NCBI GenBank assembly: GCA_021234155.1
Contig: JAJEKV010000036.1
Coordinates: 10,613,426 to 10,677,425 of the forward strand
DNA from: Isoetes taiwanensis
Lineage: Eukaryota; Streptophyta; Lycopodiopsida; Isoetales; Isoetaceae
Reading direction: 5' to 3'
Length of the DNA: 64,000 nucleotides
The notes below the pieces were generated by a model. That model was not told where the DNA came from and made no database searches. It saw only the letters and a list, made by a program, of their open reading frames with translations. The position numbers and the translations under genes were made by a program. Of this stretch, positions 23,780 to 35,030 are shown piece after piece (positions within the stretch are counted from its first letter, which is position 1; each line of letters starts with the position of its first letter).

Positions 23780-24062
23780 CGGACGGAATCACCGCTCTGT
23801 TATTCCATGCAACGGAATCACACTGAATTGATACCGCGAGATGGAATCACTACTGTAGTATTCACCCCCGTGGAATCACCCGTGACAGATTCCACCAGAT
23901 GGAATCACCATTCGAAATTGATCCCGCCTGGTGGAATCACCCGTGATAGATTCCACCAGATGGAATCACCATTCAGAATTTATCCTGCCCGGTGGAATCA
24001 TATATCATAATATTCTCTCTCCATAGAATATTCAGTGGCATATTCTACCGGACGGAATCACT
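23780..24062. repeat. GGAATCAC motif array inside the Mutator-like element
   Basis: About nine copies of (T/C)GGAATCA(C/T), several in the alternating context GGAATCACCCGTGA and GGAATCACCATTC, recur with ~28-35 bp spacing. The same motif in reverse (GTGATTCC) lies near both termini, suggesting a repeated protein-binding site. Confidence 0.85.
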
Positions 24063-24105
24063 AGATACTTACAGAAGCCCAATGTTTGTCATTTTTGTGC
24101 CTGTC

Positions 24106-24307
24106 TATTGTTATTCTTTGCACACTGCCCAGAATTTTTATGGATGGGGATTTGAACCCCTTGCCAATATCGACAATGCCATGGGCACTTTAAAACAAGA
24201 ATCCGCCTTTGTTATTCTCTGCACACTGCCCAGAATTTTTATGGATGGGGATTTGAACCCCTTGCCAATATCGGCAATGGCATGGGCGCTTTAAAACAAG
24301 AATAAGA
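24106..24307. repeat. 101-bp tandem repeat with tRNA T-arm-like core
   Basis: Two units (offset 101 bp) contain GGGGATTTGAACCCC. On the minus strand this is GGGGTTCAAATCCCC, which has the form of a tRNA T-arm and B box. No matching acceptor or anticodon arms are found, so it is not a tRNA gene. A tRNA- or SINE-derived scrap inside the Mutator-like element is possible. Confidence 0.75.
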
Positions 24308-25493
24308 AATAAGGAACAGGTCATCTGCCTTTGTCCAAGCTTTTGCTGTTTTTTCAGCAAAAATGAGCTCAAACTCCATAAGCAAGCTTCCGCTACCGGA
24401 ACAGAACCAAAAGCTTAAAAAAACCTGCATAAACCCTGCTGAAACCATGCCAGATTTGCAGAACCCATGCCCTTTTTGCTGGATTTGCTGAAATCATGCT
24501 GAAACCCTGCTGAACCCATGCCCTTTTTGCCAGATTTGCTACCCATTGAGTTTTTTTTCGTCAACAAGAACAAGAAAAGAAGGAAGATAGCCTGTTCAAT
24601 CGCCATCGCCGGAGCAAGCGGCCATAGCTGGCACTAGCTGAAACACCTCCCACAAGAATAAAGAATAGGACGTCAAAAATTTGAATTTTTACTGGAATAT
24701 TCTGGATGGTGATTCCGTCGCATGGAATAACAGAGCGGTGATTCTGTCCGGCAGTATTTGGCAGATGTAATTCCGCCGGAAGGTATAAAACGGACGGCCA
24801 GGATGGACCCTACAGACGGATGGCTGGGATCCATCAGAAGGTACACCTGACGTTGTCAGGTACGAATAACGGGGCCTCCGGAACGGATCCCGTTTTCGGA
24901 GGGTCTGTGATTCCGTGGGAGAGTATTCACCGCGATGGAATCACCAAAACCAGGGTAAGAATATTTTCACCCATATAAGAAAGTTCGTTTACCTGACATA
25001 TTCTGCTGTGGAAGCAGTGCTGATGCGCATCAGCACAGAGGCAGTGCTGACACAGTAGAATGTTAGGTAAATGAACTTTATTATAATGTGAAAATAGGTT
25101 ATGTCACATTCCGTGACAAGAATGGAGGGTAAACATGCCAGAACGTAAGGTAAAAAAATGTAATCGCAACAACAAAAAAGAAACACATGCATTCAGATTT
25201 AGAAAGCATGGAATTGGCTTTCCACTTCCATTTCGAATTATAGGGATATGCCATATGGTGCCATGTAGTTTACCTTCAGACAAAAAAGGCTACACAATTT
25301 CCATGTTGTTTCGCTGGTTCCTAATTTTCGAGGCCAGTTGTTCACTTCCCAGTATGTCAAGGTAAGTTGGTATCAATTCTTGTTCATTATCAATCATATG
25401 GCAAAATAGTATGGGATGGACAGTGTATAATCATCTGCTTTTTCATTATAATACTATGATTGAATATAATTCATGGCACCTAATTAGTACTCT

Positions 25494-28400
25494 AAACAAG
25501 GTGACGGATCAATCGCACTAATGACCTGTAGTGCGATTGCGCACACAAAAAGATTCCTTTTAAAAAAACCCCAAAATTCGGTACTTTTGGCATATCTTAA
25601 GAAAAAATTTAGAGAAACGGTCCTTTGACCTTAAAAAAGGTGCATTTTTTGGAACAAACAAACAAAATACAACATTTATAATTAAAAGGGAGGTCGTTTT
25701 TTGTAGTATTTTAAACGTTTATGCACTTGACCTGGGTGCACGTACACACAAACACAATACGATGAACAGTTAGAAGCAGCAAAGAAACTACAATTAATGA
25801 TGCAAGGGCCTTTTCGGCCAAAATGTAAAGTTAAATAGATAAGCATGTCTATGCGCGCATAGACATGCACATTTTTTTTACAAACCATTGTTTGAAAATT
25901 CAATAATTAATAATAAATAATGTTTTTTTCAGTTCACAACAAGATAGTGTTTGTCCTTGCGTGCGATAAACCTTAATGTTTGTCTATGAGCGCATAGACA
26001 AAGATCCAAAACATCATTAAAAAACTTTTGAAACATTGTCTCGCACAAGGGCAACTAAATTAAAAAGCCCGGAAGAATTCTCAGAAACATGGTCGGCTTT
26101 CATGACTTTGTCCAAATGTGAATACAAAGCATACAATAATTATCCTTTGTATTTCCAATAAGAAGAGTCTACATCGAAAAAAGAACAAGTAGCGGTGCAG
26201 CCATACTAGTTCTATATTGACTTTGACTTTCCAAACCGTATATTGTATAACCTTCTTTTACAAATTACCATTAATGCTTATGTATCTATCTTGAACCAAA
26301 TACTCAATTTTTGGTATCCTCAAGCTTCTACGTCGTTCTCAAGAATACATTCAATGCCAAGCAAAACAAATTAATCTCCTGGCTTTACTTCCAATTCAAT
26401 TTTTGTAATGTTGACACAAATCCAATCAGTCCCTTTAATTCTGGAAAGCACGAGTTCATTATCTGAGATGGTGTAAAACACAAGTAAAATTCCAAAGCAC
26501 AAAAATAAAAAGGGGAATTGTCTACCCTCATCCAACTACATCATTTTAATGGCTTCAATGCTTCAATTCCAGAGGAAATGTTGGTGAGCTAGGCTCCTAG
26601 AGCCAACTAGAAGGAAAAAGAAGGTTGCCAGGCTTTTGCCTAGAAGGATAAATAATTTTTCAAGCTAAGCCTGCATAATCTAAAAGGTGCAAAAAAAGAG
26701 ACCCAAGTTATGTGCACATAATCAACGTTGAGGCAAAAAAAAAGATATAGCTATGGTTAAGGTTGCCACTATGTTAGAAGCTTTTCAAACCATAAATACC
26801 TCAGTAACATCCGCAATGAACTAAACAATAGAAATGGTCTAGAAACCATTTCTACCAAATAACCATTGGTAAAATAAATAGGTAGGAAAATATTGCGTGG
26901 GTACAAATTAGTAGGTTGTAAAAAAAAAATGGGTAGGTAGAAATTTACCGGTAGGTCGTGGTCTATCTTGAGATAGACAAAAAATCTTTTATCTATGCGC
27001 GCCGATAGCAAATGACTTTTTTTTTTTCCTCGGCTTTTTTTTTGTCTTCAAGTATCGTGATCGATTTGACGATTTTAGGCAGCCTTTGTGTTCTAAAGTG
27101 TTCTTGGCGTCATAAAGAAGAAGCCTGAGGTAAGATTTGTGAAAAAAAAAAGGGGCTTTTGTGAAATTTTTGTGCCATTATTTGTGATGGAAAACATCGA
27201 TTGGGGTTCTTTTTTTGCATCTTTTCGGTTTAGATTTTTCTCAAGTTGGAGCATGAATCACACCAAAAAGCCTCAAACTTACAGATTTCGAGTAGATAAT
27301 GATGAATAGGTTAATCGCCGCACAACAACGGAGCCCCGCTTCTATTTTATGTTTGCCGCTTGAGCTTTGCCCCGGCTTTGGAGCTTTACACAAAGACTTA
27401 GGGTCTATTTTATGTTTGCATGATGTCAATGCTAATTTTAAACGATCTTGTTCCCAATTGATGTTACAAACCGTGGATGTGCCTCGTTCTTTGGAAAGAC
27501 TGGAACATCCATCCTATTCGTAGTGCGTTGGAACAATTTATCTTATAAGGCGCTTGTCCCAACTAGAATTTTTGCTTACTTGTCGGTTTCACATTTTCAA
27601 GATTGCGTAAAACAAGGGAATCTGGTGTGCTTCCGCCATCACAAGAAATTCATATTGTGCTCAAGAAAGGTATTTATGTACATTTTATGATTTTTGTGAT
27701 TAATCAGTCAGTTGACATGGGGATCAATAATACAGGAACAAGTTCATTGGTCAAAATTGCTGGATCAGTAGGTTTAGATGCAATGGTTGAGGTAGGTTGG
27801 TCCTATGTAATTATGTTTTGTTAGAACCATATAGATTTTGGTCAATCTCATGACTATTAAAGTTGAGCTCTTTCATCTTTCATCTTTCAGGTGGTTAACT
27901 TAATGGAGTTAGAAGAGCTATCATAGATGGGAATTCCAATCTTTGGCATCAATATGTCCGTTGGGCTTAAGGTAGTGAAACAATTTTAAGTTCATGCTCC
28001 TCATGGTTTTATTGTAATGTCAATTTTGGCTTCTTTGCTAGCTAGCAGTTCCAGGCATTAGACAAGACATTGCGGCATCGTTAGTGAGGAATCTGCCTTC
28101 TGGTGGTATTATCTTATCATGATTCGGCTGCAGAAGTCCAACTTTTGGACTTGTATGCAAACTTAGCACCTATTCTTATTTTTTAGCCGTTGTTCAGAAG
28201 ACCAGTTGATATATCAGTTGATATCACTTCACTTCACTGCTGGAAAAACATTTTCAAAGCTGAATGAACCATTATCTTATGCCATGGATTAACAGGAACT
28301 ATTGGGGCTTCATTTTGAAATTTTGAATGTGGATACTAGATTAGGAAGATTCCAAAAATCCATGAGCAACGAGAGCAAGCTACAAGCATGAATTAATACC

Positions 28401-29115
28401 TCATACAAAGGCTTTTTATCTTATGTGGCCTCAGTTAGATGTTTTATGCTATGCTTGCATAGATGCAGGCAACACCATTTTATGTTCTGCTACGCGTGCA
28501 TAGCCACAAGTAACAAGATTTTATATTGTGCTATGCGTGCATAGCCATAGACACAGGAAAAACAAGAATTTCTTACATGCATATAGTCTGTTATGCTTCT
28601 CTTCTTCTTCGCCTTTCCTACACATTCTAAGAGGAGGTCGACGTACTTAAGTTGCTTGTCAAGTATGCAGGGATTTTTGTAGTATTTTGTGTTCTAATTA
28701 AAAACTCCAGTCTTTCCTGTCTTTGATTGTCTATGCGCGCATAGCGCCCTTGTGTTTTGTTTTTCCTTAGGCCTATTCTAGGAACCTTGATTTCGCCCTT
28801 CTTGATAGTTGTTAACAAATCTACTTACGAGGATTCTAGTGGTGTTTTCAGTTTGTAGATTTCCTGTATGTGCTTACTTTTTACAAAATTACTTTTTATT
28901 TTCAGACCCTATATCGATGCACTACAAGTCTAAAGACTTTCATTTATTAAAATCTAGGACCTAAAAATGGCACTCGAAATCTAAATTTGTGGTCCATTTT
29001 TTTAAAAGACCCCCCAAAAGTGGTCGAATTTAAGGGAATCTTAGGGAATCTTCGAAAGATGCTTTTTATTAGTGCAATTGCAGGTCATTAGTGCGTTTGA
29101 TCCGTCACCTTGTTT
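25494..29115. mobile_element. Putative 3.6-kb DNA element with inverted termini and internal palindromes
   Basis: The sequence AAACAAGGTGACGGATCAA followed by (T/A)CGCACTAATGACCTG at 25494 reappears inverted at 29115 (ending CCGTCACCTTGTTT). Weaker inverted similarity continues outside, so the exact ends and target duplication are unresolved. Several copies of the palindrome CTATGCGYGCATAG lie between the termini. At 27430-28130 there are short exon-like pieces (for example INNTGTSSLVKIAGSVGLDA followed by a GT donor, and AVPGIRQDIAASLVRNLPSG after an AG acceptor) interrupted by stops. They could be a decayed transposase or captured gene; I do not recognise the family. Confidence 0.55.
25843..25868. 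repeat. Perfect 26-bp palindrome with core CTATGCGCGCATAG
   Basis: GCATGTCTATGCG is followed directly by its reverse complement. It is the most complete member of a palindrome family. Other members are at 25980-26001 (one mismatched pair), 26993-27008 (interrupted), 28449-28462, 28490-28503, 28531-28544 and 28731-28744, and I noticed none outside the inverted-terminus element. Confidence 0.93.
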
Positions 29116-31860
29116 CTAGAGTGTGTACTATATTTGCCATTCATTTCTTCTTTTAAGTGAGTTTACCTTTGCCATTCATTTCGATCTTATATAGGACATA
29201 CCAGATAGTGAACAATTTTAATTTGGTCATTTACGACAAGGATATGACATCAATCAATTGGCAGAAAGTCTCTTCATGTCAATATCAATAAAATTTCATT
29301 TCTATATTTGTGCATAGAATTTCAGTGCAGCTATATTAGTGGCTATATTGGACTGCGTATCCAAAAAGAGCTGCTCCACATGATTGCACCCCACTATCTG
29401 CCACTATAGAAGCTTTTTTTTGCAACTAACCTTCTAGATATAGTATGTCCACCTAATGTCTAGATTTCAAGCTTTGCCAGAAGATTAAACATTTCATTCA
29501 TCCCTTTGATGATTGTCTTTTGAGCTCTTTACATTCCCAATTTGTCTTTAGACAAGGAAATGATTCTACGCATGGCTCAACATTCGTCATATGGTGTATT
29601 AGTGCTGTCAACCGTTCTTACCTTCATATACGTTCTCGACACATATGTTACAATTTATATGTCCTTAACCGGCAGGCTTTCGGATCCAACCGTTGCCCAC
29701 CGTTGATTGCAGCCCTGTGATAGGGCATAACAGGCACTTCGAATAGGGCATAACAGCGGAGGAACAGTTAGCCTTGCCTTTGAATTCCGCCGAACCTGTG
29801 ATAAACAGGCTGAATTCAGCCTCGGATGCCGAACCTGTGATAAACTGATTGAATTCAGATGGCAAACTCGTCTTTCTGTGCTCTGGAGAATGCCGAACCT
29901 GTGATAAACCTAGCTGTGGGAGTGATAAACCTAGCTGTGGGATTGATAATCAGAGCTGTGGTTCCAGGTTGGGGTGAGGCAGCTTGCCTGCCGGTTAAGG
30001 GGGTCAATCCCCCTTGCTCGCCTGTTATGGCTGAGATAAACAGGCTCGCCCTCCCGGGCTCGCCTATTTATCAGCCATAACAGGCTCTCAAGGGGGATTA
30101 ACCCCCTCTTCTAATCAGGATTGTGACATTGAAGTACATTTCTTGATGAAAGTTAAATTAATTTGATTTTACTGCTTTCCGTCTTATAACTGCATAAAAC
30201 ATAGCAAGAAAAAAACTGCTGGAATCAATAAAATTTTGTATCCATGATGTCCGAGAAATGGATGTACAAAATAACTCTAACCGAGAAATGGATGTGATAA
30301 ATAATTGTAAAACACAATCCTCGCTTGCTTGCCAAGTTCCGATTTTATGTAGGTTAATCACCATTCTGGTGTCTGGTCCAATCGCGTCATGCCACGTTGC
30401 ATTGTCTCTTTTCTAAGATGTCGACCAAAATTTGCTTCGAGTAGCTTTTACTTCCGCTTCTGCTTTTACCCTCCACCCCGGGAGTTTTATTTACATTCCA
30501 TCAACGACGATTTTACTTGCGCAGAATGGTGATTAACTTACATTCACATTTCACAATGTCACTTTAAGTGACCTAAACTGGAATTCATGTATACAAAAAG
30601 ATGAATAAGCACGATATACATTAGGCAATAAGGAACAAGAAAGGGAATGGGACACATCCTCTTTGCATTGCCTTTTGCATTTGATTTGGATTTGGATGTA
30701 TTACGGTGTGTGGTTGAGAATATCGTGGATATTATGCAAATGGTGAGATTTGGCCTAAAAACCTTTTCCCAAGAGTTCATTCATAAGATTTTACTTTCCT
30801 GGCTTCCTGGGTCTACGTTGACAATAAAATTCAACTCAATTTCTCGTTTCACTCCTAAAGTAAGTGTAAGGTAATGCTTCAAAAATAGAGAATGGGCCTT
30901 ATAGACGCAATTACTCCAAATTATAGGCCCATCTTGCAACTCATAAATGTCATACAGAGTAACTCTAAATTATAGGCCCATGTTGCAACTCATAATGTCA
31001 TGTTAGTGACTTTGTGTTAACTCTCTCATTGCCATGTAGGCGTGAGATGGGCACTGGGAGGACCATTCCATTAGTGAGTGTTTGTCCACGGGGCATTATA
31101 CTTGGCTCGAATTGAGCTCGACAGACCCTTATGAAGCATAATACTTACTGAGGGACATTATTCCTTTAATAGTGCCGTTAGAATAAAATAGAATTGAGTG
31201 GTCCAGATGGAATGAAAACTAGGGCAGATCAGTCAGATCATGAAGAGGTTTTAAGACACAATATGGGTTTCAAAAAGCAGGACAAATATTGGGGCAAAAA
31301 TATCTAGGCCTAGGTGCAAATAGCTAGGCCGATAACATATTTCAAAGGCTAAAGTACAAAAGAGGAAATGCAAAGAGGATATTCCTGTTGCAGAAGGGAG
31401 GAAGGCAAGCCACACAAATGTAGGGTTTAGGGGGAGGCCATTATGATGAAAAGATGGGGGATGTGGACAGGATGGCAGCTGCCACCAAATGAAGGACGGC
31501 TCCAGGTCAAGAGGCCACAATTTTTAAAAGGACTGCAGGCCCCTTTCGGAACGTATAATATACTAAAGTAGTGACGTGGCCCCTATGCCCCTTAGTAGCC
31601 TTGTCGGGGATCACCCGCAGGTCCCTTTCGCTTGCTGAGCTGGCTTTAGGGTTCTGACCGGCTCCATCCCTTTGCAGGTCTCCCTGCCACCCCCTGCCGC
31701 CCGTACCTGCCCTTCATTTCGCCTCGTTAATCACCGGTAACTGCATGTTAATCGCACACAGTGGTTTATCGCCGTTTTTCTTTTCCCGGCTGCTCGTTTT
31801 ATACTTCCGGCCACCCCCCTTTGTCCCTTCATTTTAAGTGTCGTTTGTTTACAACCTTGC
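29116..31860. other. No gene seen; small repeats and a GC-richer promoter-like tract
   Basis: The interval holds three copies of GCCGAACCTGTGATAAAC (29789, 29828, 29892), the hairpin at 29993-30107 and a 49-bp direct repeat (30914-31010, units beginning CTC(C/T)AAATTATAGGCCCAT). It also has a C-rich tract at 31560-31830 resembling a promoter or 5' untranslated region. I see no intact coding frame. Confidence 0.5.
29993..30107. repeat. Hairpin repeat with GGTTAA ends
   Basis: A ~115-bp imperfect inverted repeat: GGTTAAGGGGGTCAATCCCC on the left pairs with GGGGGATTAACCCCC on the right, and GCCTGTTATGGCTGA pairs with TCAGCCATAACAGGC. A related hairpin lies at 37366-37475, so this is a small foldback family. 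Confidence 0.88.
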
Positions 31861-32099
31861 AATATCATTATATGTGGAAAATAATGTAGCTCACAGTATT
31901 AAGTATCCCAAGAGCCAACCTGATGTAGACAACAAGTAACTCCGATTCTGGCTACAAGCTAATCACATTGTGAACGTAAACACTTAGAGTTTATGTATGG
32001 GATAGTAGGACCTTAATTTAGTTAGACAGAGTGATAGTAATTTTACATCGATTAGACCACATTACATTGCCTGGGTAGCTTATAACCATCCCATTGGCT

Positions 32100-35030
32100 G
32101 TACATTGCTTCACATTGAGTTCAGAGTCCTCACTAAAGAAAAGGAGCTCATGGATTTCGATCTCCTGAATATCAACACATGTACTATGGTGCTCAAGATG
32201 AAGGGTTTTCAGAAGGTGAACCCTACTATTATTCACATAAGGGCATCCAAGCGGTGTCATCACTGAAATTGGTACGGGATGCTCCTAATCAGCATTTTCT
32301 TTTATGTTCATGAGGGCCATTCACTTAGGGCTCGAATCAAAAGGAAAAGAAGAATATTGCAAATATTGTTGTTAGATTTTCTCTCTTTCCTCATTCACAT
32401 TTCATCTTTATCCTCGTCCCAGTATTTTGCATTGACACAAGCAGATGTTCTAATGTGGTAAGATTTTTCAGTTTGCAATGGAAAGTTGGACGGACTTATT
32501 GCAAACAGAGAATAAAAGGTATGATTTCAAACCTAACTAGCTTGTTTGAGCAGTGCCTTAACGAGTTAGGATGTTTTCCTTTTGTGTTCGTTCCAGTTTC
32601 CTTTGTAAGTAGATTTGGTTTGGCATGTTCATGGATAGATTTGCAATACCAAATTAGAATCCAGTAGCAAACCAAAATCGCCAGGCATATTGGTCCATCT
32701 TACTATCCAGTGGCAATACCAAGATTGCTAGCACATGGGTTTGTGTTAGAATCCATCAGCATATTCTTGACCTGTTGTCACACTGCACATCAGTTGCTCA
32801 ACATTGCTTTTAAGTAGAATGATCCTTCGGCTGACACCTATTGCATAGGCTAGTTATCAAGGCAGTTCTATTCCATTTAAAATTGCAGAAGCATTAATTA
32901 ATAACCTTGTACTACATTCTAGTAATTTCATGAAGCAGTTATCTCGTGTCACTGTGATTGGCCAATAATTATTTATGTTCTTTATCCTTTGACAGTATCT
33001 GGAGTCTAAATTGACCAGTCATGAAAAATGAAGTAACTACTACAACAAGCTTACAATGCAGGAGTAATTGAGATAGTGGAACCTGTGCGCGCTAAGCAGA
33101 AGCACTCAACAGGAGAAAATTTATGCAGAAGAAGAGCTTTATAGAATCATTCAAGAAGGTGGAAGAACGTGAAGGAGATTCCCAGCTATTTGATGCAGTA
33201 ATGACCATTGGAGTCTTTTTAAGATAATCTATGTTACGTTCTTGCAAAATTTCCATTCGAAAGAGTGTACTGTGTTCTACCAGTTAAGAAAGTATAGAAG
33301 CTATACAACAAGGCAGACACAAAGCTTACATGCCAATGAATCAGATGGTGTGGGGAGTATCCTTCTGATGTCTATGCCAAATTTGGCAGTTTGAAGGTCT
33401 CCTTTCAGATCTTTGAGATGACTGCTTTAGAAACTATAGGAGCAGATCATAAACCCAGATGATGTTACATTTGTAAGCATATCCTATGGCAGCACAAGGA
33501 CAAAGCAATGCACAAAAAATGAAAGAGCTTGAATGAGGCTTGCAAAGTCTTTCAAGACTTGGCAGATATCTCGTTTCTTGGGATGCAGTGTTTATAGAGC
33601 ATAGGAAGGATATTTTCCTCTAGATTATTTTGAATTGATGCAAGCAGAAGGCAGTGACAGTATCTTGAAAGTGTGTGGAATCATAGGAAGAAAATGCAGA
33701 ATCAGTTGATGTAGGACAAGGCCAAGTTAAGCCAAGTTAAGCCAGGAAAATGGGAAAATTCCTTATAATGAGATATGCTACAAGAACACCTAATCTTTTC
33801 AACAAATATCATATGGAAGGAGAATCCTTTGAAGAGGATAAGCAGTTTGCATATCTTAGCAGCTAATTACTCTGGCCTGAGGATGATGTTATTTTAATCA
33901 AACACTCCTTAAGCATGATTGATGTGTGTAGACCGGCAATGAGGAAGTTTCATGCAATTTTTGATGATGGCAGAATTATCATTCATGTAGAGGTATGTTT
34001 TATGACGGCTGTGCTAGAAAAGCAATGTAAGTTCCTTTATTATTTCTTGTGCAAGTATATATTGGATGCAAGTGAGTATTTGCTTGTAATTTGCTCTTCA
34101 CCCATTGTTAAAGCATTCAATCCTCAAGGCCTTCACTCATTGTAAAAGCATTGCATCCTGGTTGATAACCTGATTTTTGAGTCAATGTTGGCATGTATAA
34201 GATGTAATGCGTAAACAGATGTATCCTCTGCAGTTTGCCTTCTATGTTTATTCAAGACCAAAAACATAATGGCCATGCAGTATTCTAAAAACAAATTGCT
34301 ATGTAACATCCTTTCGGTGATGGTAGTTAACCATTGCACAGTCATAGTTGACGCCTAAAGATTTACTAGCCCATTAGGTGGTTTCATCCATATATTTATG
34401 CAGTAATATTAATAGTTCGTTGAGGAATTCTTGTAGATTAATCACACAAGACTCTTGAATTTAAAGTGGCAGGGAAAATGCGAGAGGGGTCTATTGAGTA
34501 TTCAAGCACGATTTCAGTTTGGGAACAATGATGCACTTTATATAAAGGTAAGAGGTATGTTTTGCTAGTATGTCCTTGTATAGTATACATGCACTGTTGG
34601 GAACACCATGGCTCCATATGAATTTTTTTTTGTCGGTTTGCATGCTGCTGATTTCTTGCACTAATTGCAAGGACAGATGGTCGTTGTATATTTCATGTCC
34701 GGAAGCAAAAATGTAGATGCTACTAGATTGATCAAAACTAGAGAAATTATAGCATTCAAAAGACTGAATAATGGATCCACGAGGTCCCTTGCTCATTAAG
34801 TTCCTTAAACTAAATAATTGGTCAGGTGTACAGAAAGCAAACAAGACCCTCATTCTTTCTGCTAGCTGAGAAATTACATAGCCCAGTTATGGCAGAGCCA
34901 TCAGATGTCATGAGAAAGATTAAGGCAGTAAGTGTGGACCAAGACTATGGACTAAGTTCTAAACTATATGCTAAATCTATCTTTTCTGAACAACTTTATG
35001 CAAGCAATTTACTTAAAATTATATGTACTT
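32100..35030 (+). pseudogene. Gene-like debris including a PPR-like remnant
   Basis: Discontinuous plus-strand pieces look coding. At 33367-33435 DVYAKFGSLKVSFQIFEMT resembles a pentatricopeptide (PPR) helix pair, and EQIINPDDVTFVSI near 33440-33480 matches the typical PPR phrase before a GACS-type turn. At 33768-33992 an exon-like frame has TPNLFNKYHMEGESFEEDK, one in-frame TAA, then WPEDDVILIKHSLSMIDV and RKFHAIFDDGRIIIHVE directly before a GTATGT donor. A further piece at 34889 starts MAEPSDVMRKIKAVSVDQDY. PPR proteins bind organellar RNA. Stops and frameshifts argue for a pseudogene, and I cannot prove that the pieces belong together. Confidence 0.35.

Larger units (their letters stand above)
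23558..24972. mobile_element. Mutator-like (TIR-MULE) non-autonomous element with 9-bp target duplication
   Basis: The element starts GGGTGAAAATATTCTTACC and ends with the inverted copy. Inverted termini are about 260 bp and roughly 95% alike. The flanks carry a perfect 9-bp duplication ATATAAGAA (23549-23557 and 24973-24981). Nine-base duplications with long inverted termini are characteristic of Mutator-like elements. The 1415-bp interior lacks a transposase. It holds an array of GGAATCAC motifs about every 30 bp (23780-24060), a 101-bp tandem repeat and short ACCCATGCCC repeats, so it needs a transposase supplied elsewhere. Confidence 0.95.

Noticed and set aside
24130-24170. Possible tRNA gene on the minus strand
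   Set aside because: Only a T-arm-like 15-mer is present; no acceptor stem, anticodon arm or D-arm can be formed around it.
25485-29125. 9-bp target duplication for the palindrome-bearing element
   Set aside because: Flanking bases are inverted rather than direct copies, meaning the termini extend further out; no clean duplication could be set.
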